Positions 20,228 to 32,679 are shown, counted from the stretch's first letter. The stretch is 64,000 bases of DNA from Phellopilus nigrolimitatus (GCA_021029095.1 JAJOHG010000020.1:1-64000); one strand, 5' to 3'. Notes: generated from the letters alone by a model not told the origin. Numbers and translations: made by a program.

Positions 20228-21346
20228 ATGCAATCGACCACCTTCCACGCCGACGCCGTCCTCTTCGACATGGTCCGTGTCCCCCACACCCTCTCTCCCT
20301 CCCAATTCACTAACATATCCTCTTTCTCGCAGGACGGCACCCTTACCGACTCCATCGCCGCCGTCGAGGCCGCATGGGGCGCCGTCGCCGTTGACCTCGG
20401 GATCGACCCCGAAACTGTCATCGCCGCGACGCACGGCAAGCGCGCCATCGATAACCTTGCGTTCTACCGCCCCGAAATCAAAGCGCATGAGATGGACGCC
20501 GCCGTCGAGGCTTTCGAGCAGTCCATCCTCGACTTCGCGGACTCGTTCAAGAAGTGTGCTGAGCGCCGCGCAATTGGATGTGAGTCAAGCGAGTCTGGCT
20601 TTGGCGAGTCGACCCCCGCGCTCTCCCCCACGTCCGCCTTCTCGCGCTCTGGGTCTCTTTCCACGCCATCCTCCCCCACCGACCCCACTACTGGCGCACG
20701 GCGCCCCTCCTTCGCAACACGCCTCTCCGACATGCTCGCCTCCGCCATCCCCGAAGATTCCGTCCTTCCCGTGTTCGACGAATCCATCGACAAGAAGCGG
20801 GCGTACGCCGACATCGAGGCTGCATGGGAAACGGAGGCCGACAGTGTCGACCGCTCGATTCGCATCCTCCCTGGTGTGAAGGACATGATCGCGTGCATAC
20901 CCGACGGTCGCTATGCCGTCGCAACCAGCGGGGCCAAGACATACGGTTCGTTTCCCTTTCTTTTGGCTTTCTTACAGCGTAACTGACCCGCATTTCGCAC
21001 AGCCTACGGCGCAATGACGCGCGTCGGCATCACCCCACCGCCCGTGACCATCACCGCCGACGACAAGCGGCTCAAGGCGGGCAAACCCGCGCCGGACCCA
21101 TTCCTCCTCGCCGCCTCCTGCCTCGGCTTCGACGCAGAACGTTGCGTCGTCTTTGAAGATTCGCCCTCGGGGATCCGCGCGGGCGTCGCAAGCGGCGCGA
21201 CGGTTATTGCCGTGTGTACTAGCCACGAGCGCAGCAAGATCGAGGATTGCGGTGCGCATTTTGTCGTTGAGGATATGCGCAAGGTCCAATGTAGGACCGA
21301 GGGCGAGGGCGCGATGACGCAGCTTGTTTTTACTGTCGAGCACTGA
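20228..21346 (+). CDS. c6: HAD phosphatase, short insertion
   Basis: Exons are 20228-20272, 20333-20945 and 21003-21346, for 333 aa, the shortest form together with c7. Intron 1 is 60 bp, in frame and stop-free; intron 2 is 57 bp with an in-frame TGA. The insertion has lost about 12-20 residues and the DSG part of the degron-like motif (reads GFGESTPALS), but keeps ARRPSF. Motifs I-IV are intact; the motif IV region reads AERCVVFEDSPSGIRAG. c6 and c7 share a second-exon length of 613 nt, which marks them as sister copies. Confidence 0.87.
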
Positions 21347-21869
21347 GCCGGTTGCTCTTCTGCTATTTGTTTTCCCTTTCATGTGCTGTGATTTGTTCCT
21401 GCTATGCACCGTGGATTGTTTTGCTTGATATCCTGTCTTCATATCCTCCTATCCTGTTCTTCTGTGCGCTGTCCTGTCTTCCTATCCACTCCCCCTTTTT
21501 GCTGTCCGCGACAATTTTGTTCCGATTTGAAAATCATTATAAAAATTATCACATAACTGTTATTCATATATATGCCTACCTTGACATTCCAATCTCACAT
21601 GCAATGATCCAGCCGACCCGTCCAATCTATCCTTCATCTCTTTACCATTCAAAAGAATGTATGTGAGGCCGCGCTATCTTCCACGAGGGCGCGCGGTGTG
21701 CACTATATCTTCCCATTCCGTGAGAAAACACAAGCTTTGTCGTTCGGGCGTGCCAGGCAAGTCCTCAAGTCAACAGAGAATAGTTTCATTTCAGACAGAC
21801 ACCACTCTTAAGAGCTCCAAGCTAGATAAAGCACGACACCGAGCGCTGCTCGTAGCTGCGTGTCGTTAT

Positions 21870-22330
21870 TAACGGTGGGGAGAAGAGGACTCACGCTCTG
21901 AGCCACGCAACATTCTCGACACTGCGCGGCCGCCCACGGTGACTCGAAGGATGCATCGATTCCAGACGTTCCGTTGAAGGTCACGGACAGAGGTCTCCTC
22001 TTGATGGTCCCGACGCACATGACATCGGTTACCCTCGCCGACAGCCTGCTCTTCATGCAGCGACGAAGAGACGCCAAACACGTCGGAAGGCTGATAAATC
22101 TCATTTTCCGACCTCTGTGGTTGACTGGATCTTGAAGTAGGAAGGGAACAGACCATTGAGAACCGTGTCGCTTCTGTCCAACCAGGCAATGATCGCGAAC
22201 GGCCCAGCTGACTTACGCCTCGACGTAAGACCCATTCTCCGTGTCGCCTTTGGATTGAAATTTCACGAGAGCGAGAAACGTTTGCGAAGGACATGCCCAT
22301 CGAGGTTCGCCGGAATGTATCGCGACGCAC
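21870..22330 (-). repeat. Repeated relic Y1
   Basis: A stretch recurring at 27190-27650, between the 3' flank of a phosphatase copy and the X element. Shared segments include CTCGAAGGATGCATCGATT and GACCATTGAG. Minus-strand frames are open in pieces but differ in phase between the two copies, as expected of a decayed gene. The family is not recognised. Confidence 0.35.
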
Positions 22331-22703
22331 GCGTATGGGAAAGACGCCGCCTCAAGGGCCCCGCAGGTCGTCTGTATTAGCCATGACAGTTGAATTGAGC
22401 TCGAACTCAGACTGGTGATTCCGAGCTGGATGCAGCAGGAGGAAGAGCTTTATGATCGCGGCACACTTTAGGTGCGAATGGCGACGGCGACACCGATGAC
22501 CAATCGAGCCTTTCAGGTAAGTAAGCTTCAAGAAGCCGAGCGTCCTCTTTCTCATCGATATGCTTGCGCAGTAACATCCAGCATCATCCGCCTCGGACAC
22601 CGTCGAGCTCGGCTTCAGCGCTTCAGCTTCTGTTGTCTCGTCAATGTACGTCGATGAGCTGAAACTGATCATAGCAAGGATATGCGATCGCACGGTGCAT
22701 CGG

Positions 22704-23144
22704 CCAATCACGATTGCCTCGAGCGTGCTGTCTCGATGGTGAGCTCTGGTTCCCTCTTCCTTTTTCACCCTCGTGCGCCTCGTTCTCAATATTTATACTA
22801 TTCTCGCACAGCGTCGTCATTGCGCCCTATCATTGACACACCGTGGGGCGTGATCTCAGGTATGTCTGCATATTAACTGAAGTCAGGGATCCCTAATCAA
22901 CCGCATTTCTATATTTTCTTTTCAGTTTGTTTCAGCGGAGGATCGAGATAGTGATCTTTGCGATAAGGGGCGCAGCGCGATTTCTGTCTTTTCTCAATTT
23001 CACGAGTACGGTGGACGTCTCGAGCACTTTATGGTGCTTATCGCTCGACGATCTGTGTTCCAAACCCGCGCTTCGTCGACGCGATTTAGTCGGACAAGTG
23101 ATGCACTGTTTTCTTTGACGTGGGCCTTTTTGCGCCTTCCTTGA
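22704..23144 (+). pseudogene. Relic of unidentified gene in X2
   Basis: CCAAT box (22704-22708), TTTATAC box (about 22792) and a splice-like structure: donor GTATGTCTGC near 22860 and acceptor TTTTCAG ending at 22925. The exon 22926-23141 is open for 72 codons and reads FSQFHEYGGRLEHFMVLIAR in the middle, with TGA at 23142. The ATG present in X1 is GGG here, so the gene cannot start as in X1. The protein family is not recognised. Confidence 0.4.
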
Positions 23145-24338
23145 CAACGGTGCATTTCGGCACTGACGGTACGGTAGCGCGGGTATGGCAACGCGGCGTC
23201 TGTCAGCGATCATCTACACCGCAAAGAAGCGGCGGGCGGCCGGTCGCGGTCGAACGCGATCTATCATTTTCTCTCTAACTTATTCTAGAGTACGCGGAGG
23301 CACTTACGCGCACTCTCCCTGTCCTTCAAATGGCGCGTTAACGACAGCACCGCTGAAGCCTGCTCGCAGTCGGGATACTCTTCTCCCCGCGCAGAACTCC
23401 GTTCGACCCTCTAGTCATGCACGACCGTCGAACTGGCCACTCTTGAAGGACGTGCGTGACTCCTCAAACAGTGTTTCTGCGCGGGCTGCGGGGACCTTCG
23501 CGAGTCGGGCAGTGGCAGGCACGGGCACTCCCGTGTTCATGCACGTAGTTGCGTTTCCTGCTTTCCGCTGCTCGTTTTCTGACTTCCTTTCCGCTTGTTC
23601 TTGTTCGCTTCATTCTTTTCCCGTGCGCCACGGCTAGTATGACATGTGCGCCCTCCCGTACACGCGCTTGGGGTGTCGCGTTGTTTGATCTGGAAGTTGT
23701 TTCTCTAGGAATCGAGAAATAGTTTTATGTTTATATATTAATGGGATATATTGTTATCATAATACTTCAATATCAATGGGAACAAAAGGGCGACCATATT
23801 ATATCGATCGAAATACATACGTACGTGCAAGCTACGCTCAAAGTGCAAAACCTACAGGATTAAACAATCGAAGAACGAAGGAAACAAGGTAAACGCGTTG
23901 CATTCTTGTACGATGAAATAGGAGAGCTATAGCGAAGTAAGGAGGATCGATATGAAAAGCCCCAAACCAGGAGACTGCGCCCGCGCCCCCGATATCCAAG
24001 AACTCCAGAAATACCAAATGCTGCCTTTCGATTATATTGAAGGCAGATTTTGCGATTCCTGTTGGCGAAAGACGAAAGGCGCGGGGTGTGTGGTTCGGTG
24101 CTTTGGAGGTATCGAACTCTAAGGACGGAGGGAAAAAAGGGAGAGAAAGGGGGAAAAAAGAAACAGAGCGAGAAAGAAAAAGACAAGCAGGCAGATATTG
24201 ACTCGAGAGAATACCTGTAGCTGTTGCTCTCCCTATCCATTTAGATCTACTGCTGGATCGCTCTTCTGTGTGCCCGCCGTCGGCTGCAAGACTCACGCCG
24301 CCCACTCGGAGTCACGACAATCATGATGCGTTTTCTGT

Positions 24339-24371
24339 GTACCGCATGGTGAAATTCTTTTCATACGGTAC
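24339..24371. other. 33-nt hairpin in X2
   Basis: Same 10-bp arms as at 19028-19060 with a changed loop (GTGAAATTCTTTT). Confidence 0.5.
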
Positions 24372-24639
24372 AGTCGGTTTCGCAGATGTGGACATTGGGG
24401 TGAAGCGGCGAGAGGCAGCCTGAGCAGTGGTGACACTGATCATGGGAGGTTAGAGAAAGGGGTGAAATCGATAGATCCGTGAAGTAAAGCCGGAAAGAGA
24501 CCGGCCCTAAATTCTCTTTGTCGCGTCTGCAACCTACTTCACATGCTCTGCTCGCGCCCGCGTCAACGAAACAGAAAACTATGGTTTGCGAGCGATATCA
24601 GCGTCCCGCCGTCACCAACCATGCTCAGCTGCGAGCAGC

Positions 24640-25210
24640 GCCCTTGCCTTTCTGTATGCTCAGCTACATCAACTAAGAACTTGGACGTGGTTGCGATGGT
24701 CGTGAAGGTCGTGAAAACTGGTTGACAAGCAAGTCTGCTTATTTTCGAAGACGAAAACGGCTCGCGTTGAAGAGCAGAAACGGCTGCAGTCTCCGTGTCT
24801 CTGTCGAGGCTGCTAGCAGCGTTTTCTGTGGGACACTCATCCGCCTCCAACCGCTGAGTCGAGCGGATCGCGACAAGTCCGCCGCTGCATTATGTGTCGG
24901 CGCTCGCGCGTGTCGGCCCCTTCGGCTGCACCTGCGCATGGGACCGGTTAGAGGAGATGCACGGACGTCGTCAGCTATGCTTGCGCGAGTCTTTTCACAG
25001 TTTGAGCTCCTCGTGCTGTCGTTTGAGTGGACGAGGACGCCTCCGTTGTCCTCTGGCATGCCTTCTCACTGGCGTGCATCCGCGTCTTCGACAGCGACTT
25101 CGGCTTCCCCAGAGGCGCACAGTCAGAAAGCGCCTACTACAGCATCCACATTATCTCTCAGCGCGCCGCCCCCAGTCTCAGCCGCCTCTTTGACAAAACC
25201 TGAGAATTGG
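24640..25210 (+). repeat. Upstream block A of c7
   Basis: Diverged block A with AGCTACATCAACTAAGAAC, the GTCGAGGCTGCTAGC segment and the ATGCTTGCGCGAGTCTT segment shared with c6. The VVLWRAF frame is interrupted by indels here. Confidence 0.5.
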
Positions 25211-25223
25211 ACCTCACAACAGT

Positions 25224-25408
25224 CACGTGCATTCGACGGTACTGCCGATCAGTGGCAGTGCAGCGGATCAGCCTCTGAGACCACTGTTGCTTCCGCTCCC
25301 TCTCCTCATCATCTGAGTCCTCCGCCTTCCGAGATACTTACATGAACAATCGCAATTGTTTGGCGCTTTCCGTACAATGACGAAAGACCCCCACGAGCTA
25401 GGTATAAA
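25224..25408 (+). promoter_or_regulatory. c7 promoter module
   Basis: CACGTG at 25224-25229 (285 bp before the ATG), CAATTGTTTGG, CAATGACGAAAG and TATAAA at 25403-25408. Confidence 0.7.
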
Positions 25409-25513
25409 GGAGTGCTGCTGTAGGCCCGAGTCCTCATCACAACTCTACCTTCAACCGCCATCTGCTGCCAAGTTCCCTTCCCATTTCCATCCTCCAAATC
25501 CACCCTTACCGTT

Positions 25514-26632
25514 ATGCAATCGACCACCTTCCGTGCTGACGCCGTCCTCTTCGACATGGTTCGTTCTCCCTCTTCCTCTACCCCTCCCAATTCACTAACA
25601 TCTCCTCTTTCTCGCAGGACGGCACACTCACGGACTCCATCGCCGCCGTCGAGGCCGCCTGGGGCGCCGTCGCCGTTGACCTGGGCCTCGATCCCGAAAC
25701 CGTCATCGCCGCGACGCACGGCAAGCGCGCCATTGACAACCTTGCGTTCTACCGCCCGGAGATTAAAGCGCACGAGATGGATGCCGCCGTCGAGGCCTTT
25801 GAACAGTCCATACTCGACTTTGCCGATTCGTTCCAGAAGTGTGCTGAACGCCGCGCGTCAGGCTCTGAATCGAGCGAGTCTGGCTCCAGCGAGTCGACCC
25901 CCGCACTTTCCCCTACGTCCGCCTTCTCGCGCTCTGGGTCTCTTTCCACGCCATCCTCCCCCACCGACCCCAAAACTGGCGCACGGCGCCCCTCCTTCGC
26001 AACACGCCTCTCCGACATGCTCGCCTCGGCCCTCCCGGAGGATTCCGTCCTTCCCGTGTTCGACGAATCCATCAACAAGAAGCGGGCGTACGCCGACATC
26101 GAGGCTGCATGGGAAACGGAGGCCGACAGCGTCGACCGCTCGATTCGCATCCTCCCTGGTGTGAAGGACATGATCGGGTGCATACCCGACGGTCGCTATG
26201 CCGTCGCAACCAGCGGGGCCAAGACATACGGTTCGTTTCCCTTTTTTGGGGGCTTTCTTACAGCGTAACTGACACGCCTTTCGAACAGCTTACGGCGCGA
26301 TGACGCGCGTCGGCATCACCCCGCCGCCCGTGACCATCACCGCGGATGACAAACGCCTAAAGGCAGGCAAGCCTGCGCCGGATCCGTTCCTCCTCGCCGC
26401 GTCATGTCTCGGCTTCGACGCAAAACGTTGCGTCGTCTTTGAAGACTCGCCCTCGGGAATCCGCGCGGGTGTCGCGAGCGGCGCGACGGTCATCGCTGTG
26501 TGCACTAGTCACGAGCGCAGCAAGATCGAAGGCTGCGGCGCGCATTTTGTCGTTGAGGATATGCGCAAGGTCTGGTGTAAGACCGAGGGCGAGGGCGCGA
26601 CGACGCAGCTTGTTTTTACTGTCGAGCACTGA
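25514..26632 (+). CDS. c7: HAD phosphatase, short insertion
   Basis: Exons are 25514-25558, 25618-26230 and 26289-26632 (introns 59 and 58 bp), encoding 333 aa. Intron 1 shows the branch-like CACTAACATC before CTCGCAG. The insertion is nearly that of c6, with SSESTPALS and ARRPSF; the DSG triplet is lost. HAD motifs are all present. Near the end the conserved KVRCRTEG reads KVWCKTEG. Confidence 0.88.
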
Positions 26633-27189
26633 GCCGTCGTCTTCCTGCTATTGTTTCCTTTCTTGTTATGTGATTTGTTTCTGCTGTGCACCGCGGATTG
26701 CTCTGCTTGATATCCTGTCTTCATATCCTCCTATCCTGTTCTTCTGTGCGCCTTTCTGTCTTCTATCCTCTTTCCTCTTTTCCCATGTCCTCACTCTCAT
26801 ATCCGCCTCACATTTTGTTCCGAGTTGAAAACCAATATAAACACCATCATATAACTGTTATTCATGTATCCTGACCTTGTCATTTCAATCTCACATGCAA
26901 TTATCCAGCCGACTTTTTTTTCCAACCTCCCCTTCATCGCTCAGACGAAATCAAGTATGATCAACTATCAGTTCGCGAGAGAGCGCGGTGTGCGTTATAT
27001 CTTCTCATCCCTTGAGGAAACAGACGCTTTGTCACCTGGGCGCGTCAGGTAAGTCGACAATTCGACAAAGAAGTCTTTATTTTCAGCAAGAATTTGATTC
27101 CGAGAGCTCCAAGTCGGATAAAGCACGATACAAAGCGCTGCTCGTGGCTGTACGTCATTATCAACGGTAGGACGAAGAGGGCTCAGGGC

Positions 27190-27650
27190 TCTGAGCCGCG
27201 CGACACTCCTGACACTGCGCGGCCCACGGTGACTCGAAGGATGCATCGATTGCAGACGTTCCGTTGAAGGTTACGGACAGAGGTCTCCTCTCGATAGTCC
27301 GATGCACATGTCGTCGGCTATCTCGCCACTAGGCTGCTCTTCATACAGCGTCGCGTTGCGATGGGGAGACACCAAACGCGTTGGATGGCAAATAAACCTT
27401 GTTTCCGAAACTGTATTTTGAAGTAGGAAGAACAGACCATTGAGGGCCTTGCCGCTTCTGTCCAACCAGGCGATGACCGCGAGCAGGCCAACTGAGATGG
27501 CCCCCGTCATGGCCTGAGACCATTCTCCGTGTCGCCTTTGGATTGAGACTGCGCGATTGAGACTGCGCGAGAGCGAGATACGTTTGCGAAGGACATGCCC
27601 AATCGAGCTGGAACGTATCGCGACGCACGCGTATGGGAAAATCGCCGCCT
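27190..27650 (-). repeat. Repeated relic Y2
   Basis: Second copy of the Y segment. A minus-strand frame starting near 27510 reads ISVGLLAVIAWLDRSGKALN. The same DNA at 22.1 kb is frameshifted. Likely a decayed gene fragment spread with the c6/c7 tandem unit. Confidence 0.35.
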
Positions 27651-27889
27651 CGGGGTCTGCCGTGATGGCCGTGTAAAACGGTGATCCGGAACTGGCTACA
27701 GCAGATGAAGAGGTCTATGCTCGCGACATGTCGCGCGCGGCACGAATGGCTGTTCCGCTTCGACATGGACGCAACACGGACGTCGAGCTCGAGTTCAAGA
27801 CCGACTCTGAGATAATGTTTCTGGAACGCGATAAACTGCGTAGCTGACGTCCTCTGTAGGCCTGGATGGTGGGTCTAGCACTATTAATT

Positions 27890-30010
27890 GCAGACGGCGA
27901 CACCGATGACCAATCGAGCCTTTCAGGTAAGTAAGCTTCAAGAAGCCGAGCGTCCTCTTCCTTCTCATCGATATGCTTGCGCAGTAACATCCAGCATTAT
28001 CCGCCTCGGACACCGTCGAGCTCGGCTTCAGCGCTTCAGCTTCTGTTGTCTCGTCAATGTACGTCGATGAGCTGAAACTGATCCTAGCAAGGATATGCGA
28101 TCGCACGGTGCATCGGCCAATCACGATTGCCTCGAGCGTACTGTCTCGATGGTGAGCTCTGATTCCCTCTTCCTTTTTCACCCTCGTGCGCCTCGTTTTC
28201 AATTTTTATACTATCCGCGCACAGCGTCATCATTGCGCCCCATCATTGACATACAGTAGGGCGGGATTTCAGGTATGTCTGCATATTTAATGGAGTCAGG
28301 ATCTACTGGTCAATTGCATTTCTATACTTTCTTTTCAGTCTGAGGATCGAGCTGCTGATCTTCGCGATAAGGGGCGTGCAGCGCGATTTCTGTCTTTTCT
28401 CAATTGCACAAGTACGGTTGGACGTCGCGAATGTTATCGCTCGACGATCCGTGTTCCAGACCCGCGCCTTTGTATACAGATCGCCCCACGATTAGTCGAA
28501 CAAGCGCTATACTGTTTTCTTTGACGTGGGTCCTCTGTCTCCGTCAACAGCGCGGGTACGGCAGCGCGGCTTCTGTCCGCGATCATCTACACAGCAAAAA
28601 AGAGACGACGGGCCGCCGGTCGCGGACGAACGCGATCTATCATTTTCTCTCTAACTTATTCTAGAGTACGCGGAGGCACTAGCGCGTGCTCTCCCTGTCC
28701 TTCAAATGGCTTAACGACAGCACCGCTGAAGCCTGCTCGCAGTCGGGATACTCTTCTCCCCGCGCAGAACTCCGTTCGACCCTCTAGTCATGCACGACCG
28801 TCGGACTGGCCACTGAATGAAGGACGTGCGTGACTCCTCAAACAGTGTTTCTGCGCGGGCTGCGGGGACCTTCGCGAGTCGGGCAGTGGCAGGCACGGGC
28901 ACTCCCGTGTTCATGCACGTAGTTGCGTTTCCTGCTTTCCGCTGCTCGTTTTCTGACTTCCTTTCCGCTTGTTCTTGTTCGCTTCATTCTTTTCCCGTGC
29001 GCCACGGCTAGTATGACATGTGCGCCCTCCCGTACACGCGCTTGGGGTGTCGCGTTGTTTGATCTGGAAGTTGTTTCTCTAGGAATCGAGAAATAGCTTT
29101 ATGTTTATATATATATGGGATATATTGTTATCATAATACTTCAATATCAGTGGGAACAAAAGGGCGACCATAATATATCGATCGAAATACGTATGTACGT
29201 GCAAGCCACGCTCAAAGTTCAAAACCTATAGAATTAAACAATCAAAGAATAAAGGCGACAAGGTAGACGCGTTGCATTCTTGTACGATGAAATAGGAGAG
29301 CTATAGCGAAGTAAGGAGGATCGATATGAAAGGCCCCAAACCAGGACTGCACCCGCGCCCTCAATATACCAATCTAACTCTAGAAATACCAAATGCTGCC
29401 TTTCTCGAATCGAATGGAGGCAGATTTTGCGATTCCTGTTGGCGAAAGACGAAAGGCGCGGGGTGTGCGGTTGGGTGCTTTGGAGGTATCGAGCTCTAAG
29501 GACGGAGACGAGGGAGAGAAAGGAACGAATGAAAGAAAGAAACAGAGAAAGAAAGAAAAAGACAAAAAGACAAATATCGACGCCAGAGAATCCCTGTAGT
29601 CATCGTTCTCCAGATCCATTGAGATCTGCTGCTAGATTGCCCATCTGTGCGCTCGTCGTCGGCTGCGGGACTCACGCCGCCCGCTCCCAATCGTGGCAAA
29701 ACAGATATGCGTTTTCCGTGTACCGCATGGCGGAATTCTTTTCATACGGTACAGTCGACCTCGCAGATGCAGACACGGGGGCGAAGCGGCGAAAGGCAGC
29801 CTGAGCAGAGACAACACTGATCATGGGAGGTTAGAGAAAGGGGTGGAGTCGATAGATCCGAGAAGTGAAGCTGGAAAGTGACCGGCCCTAAACTCTCGCT
29901 ATCGCGATCGATACGCATTTCTGCAACCTGCATGCTCGCGCCAACATGCCCCGTCAACGATCCAGCAACCTATGTATACTTTGCGAGTGATCTCAGCATT
30001 CTGCGTCGCT
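27890..30010 (+). repeat. X element 3 (downstream of c7)
   Basis: Third X copy. It keeps CCAAT (28117-28121), a TTTATAC-like box near 28204, the GGCGGGATTTCAG exon end with its donor, the purine tract (29505-29590) and the hairpin. The start codon is AGG and the second exon is frameshifted, so the relic gene is dead here. Confidence 0.65.
29720..29752. other. 33-nt hairpin in X3
   Basis: Identical arms to the other two copies, with loop GCGGAATTCTTTT. Confidence 0.5.
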
Positions 30011-31423
30011 GATTAGAAACGAGCCTCGGACATCCAAGAGCATCGGGCGCCGTTTTTCAACAAGCAGAATGTATCCTCCGAACGTTACCGAAGACACGAC
30101 GGCCAGATGCAGGATATAACGTCATCTCTAGATATTCATCTTCTTTCTCTCCTTCCCCAAGCTTCAGCCTTGCCTGTGTCTGCTCGGTACAATCCGGATC
30201 GCCTTACAGGAGACTAATCGACGCCAGAAAGAAATCTGGCACGGACACGCCGCGACAATGCCGAGAGCAAGTTCCCCTGTGTGGTTTATCTATCTTGTAC
30301 GTTAGTTTATCCTTCCCCACCATCCGGTTTCTGCTGCTGAGCGCGCTTTCATTTTCTTGCCTTACAGAAAATGTGGACTCTTCTACGTCTCCCTCCTTTC
30401 GCATGCATCTCATAATATCACGTTCAAAGTCGAATCCAGATCTCCTGCACTTAATGTACTGACTTTACTCTCTGCTTTCGCAGCCGATAGAGTGGCTGCA
30501 TGTGCTGCGTCTGCAGATTGACAATGTAGGAATTCGCAAAAACCTAGACGTGCATTTTGGAAGATGCGCTCTAGGAGCGGCACTGTGATGTAGCACGAGG
30601 TCCATGTGTACGCCTTTGGTCGATTCGGACGATCTTGGTGCGCTGAAGCCCAATCTCTCCCGCACTTTCTTCTATCCTTTTGCGTTCGTCGTCCATCCAC
30701 CCTCACCAGCCTAGTCATTTTGGTCCCCACGCGTGATCCTGGTCTTCCATCTGGAATCGACTGTTAAGCCCAGCCTTGTGTTATAGCTGTTTATTGCTAG
30801 CCATCGAATCCAGATTTTCTGTTGGGAATTCATGCGTGGGGTCATGTATGTGAGGCGGCGGGGGCCTGGTCATTTTTTTTTCGTATAGCATAACTCTTCG
30901 GATTAGCAGAAGCATTGTTATATGGGGGGTTCAAAATATATTCTGATTTCGAACTACGGAGAGAAAGAAAAAGATACAGCGAAGAGTGAATCGTTCAGTA
31001 GAAGCACGGCGAAACGGAACTCTTGGGACATTATTGCAGCGCTGTTAGCCTGCTGCCAGTGGACCATTCTTGCAATAGGCGAAGACGGTAAATATTGTCT
31101 AGATTCATCGAGATAATCGTGAGCGCAGTTGAGTAGGGTGTCGTCGTTGACGAAATTGAGTTCTTAAGAAAACATGCTGATATCGCAATTAAAGCAGCGC
31201 TACTGATTTTCTTCGTCTTCACAGTGAGAGAATAGACCTTAGGGTCATTATGTAACGACTGGTAGTTGCTGCAACAATTTCAGGACCGGCAGATGGACTT
31301 CAGCCGAGAATGACACGGACTGCGCGTCTTGATCCATGTCCAAGAGCTGCGTACTTGCCGAGCTCGCTCACTAACCATTGGCGTCTTTTATCTCTTCCCT
31401 GTCGACCTACATTCTCCAGAAAG
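30011..31423. other. Unassigned interval
   Basis: No array sequence and no complete gene. A plus-strand stretch after a CTTTCGCAG acceptor near 30482 reads IEWLHVLRLQIDNVGIRKNL, possibly a leucine-rich or F-box-like relic, but it ends after about 34 codons without a plausible start. Confidence 0.3.
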
Positions 31424-31950
31424 ATGTCATCTCATGCAAGAATCATATCGTCATGCGAATTGCCAGCTTCGGAGGCAAGGTCAGTTCACCAGTTCGATTC
31501 GGCGTCGCGCTGACGGCAACTTTGTTTGCAGATGGGTCACGCTGAAAGAGCTCGAACGGCAGGATCGAGAAGGAAAGCAGGTCATAATGATGTCTTGCGC
31601 TCATCCAGATGACTCTGAACGGTATTCGGTTTCGGTGTGCTCAGAGGAGGTGGGAGTGCGCAGAACGCAAGATACGCGGGTCGTCGGGAATCGATGGTGC
31701 GTCCTCTCACTTTGAACACTCTTACTCTACATGCTTAGATGATGGATGCCAGCTGTCGCAATCCTTGCCGTCGTCCAATTTTCCAAGAGCGCGTTTGCGC
31801 CGTTGACGGTCATCATTGAACAGTACCGCCCGCCGATGGACAAGTAAATCATGAAGCTCGCCGTGCTGGGTGTCGAGGGCGAGCACATCTGCAAGCGCGC
31901 CGTCGAGCTGCACAAGCTGTACAATGAGCTACAAGATACGTTCCGTTGGT
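31424..31950 (+). pseudogene. Nudix ADP-ribose pyrophosphatase-like pseudogene
   Basis: A multi-exon structure reads as the N-terminal half of the fungal Ysa1-type ADP-ribose/ADP-sugar pyrophosphatase. Exon 1 is 31424-31479, exon 2 31532-31580 (RWVTLKELERQDREGKQ), exon 3 31645-31696 (RWECAERKIRGSSGIDG) and exon 4 from 31753 (VAILAVVQ, then TVIIEQYRPPMDK). The tyrosine codon normally after DK is TAA at about 31852. Downstream sequence is no longer Nudix-like and the G-x5-E-x7-REUxEE box is not recognisable. Block A of c8 begins directly after. The gene was therefore truncated, probably at a junction of the phosphatase array. Confidence 0.65.
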
Positions 31951-31959
31951 GAGGCACTC

Positions 31960-32500
31960 ATCGATGCATTATCTGCCTCTGGTCGTTGAGTCGAGCGGGT
32001 CGCGACAAGTCCGCCGCTGCGTCGTGTGCCAACGCACGCTCTTGCGCACGAGACGCCATACACCGACCCCTCCGCCCGCGTTCGCACAAGAAATCGGATC
32101 GAGGTGATGCACGGATACCGTCGCTATGCTCGCGCAAGTCTTCCCGCAGTTCTGGCTCAGCGTGCCGTCGTCTGCGTAGTCGAGGGCGCCCCCGTCGTCC
32201 TCTGGCGCGCATTCTCACCGGCTCGCATTTGCGTCTTCGACGAAGAGCTCGGCTTCCCCAGAGGCGCTGGTAGAACCCGCCTTTGCAAGCCTCCATCTCT
32301 CTGCCCAAGTTCAGCACAAATTTCCCCGTACAGGCACAAGCCGACGAGGCGCTGTCTTTTCAAAGCAAAGCGAGTCTCCGGTTTACATTTCGGTATCCCT
32401 CCGCGACTGCTTCGCCAGCCCTTGCCATCTATTCATGTTACTTCGCTTGACGTCTATCTCCATTCATACCTCCCGACTCGCTGTCCCAGTGTCTCCAAAA
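31960..32500 (+). repeat. Upstream block A of c8
   Basis: Well-preserved block A with a long plus frame reading VVCVVEGAPVVLWRAFSPAR followed by ICVFDEELGF, which aligns with c1, c4, c6 and the orphan block at 3.6 kb. Confidence 0.6.
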
Positions 32501-32512
32501 CCTCATCGCGGT

Positions 32513-32679
32513 CACGTGCAAGCCGCGGCGGTGGCAGTGCAGCCGCTTAGCTGAGACCTAGTTGCTTCCGCTCCGTCTCTGAAACCCTACTTCCGCCTTC
32601 CGAGACCACTACTTGAATAATCACAATTGTTTGGTGCTTTCCGTACAATGACGACAGACACCCTCGAGCTGGGTATAAA
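32513..32679 (+). promoter_or_regulatory. c8 promoter module
   Basis: CACGTG at 32513-32518 (269 bp before the ATG), CAATTGTTTGG, CAATGACGACAG and TATAAA at 32674-32679. Confidence 0.7.

Larger units (their letters stand above)
22480..24600 (+). repeat. X element 2 (downstream of c6)
   Basis: Second copy of the X sequence. It starts at ACCGATGACCAATCGAGC, includes a possible GTAAGT donor after CGAGCCTTTCAG, the relic gene, the purine tract (24130-24190), the hairpin and the CCGGCCCTAAA segment. It is closer to X3 than to X1. Confidence 0.65.
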
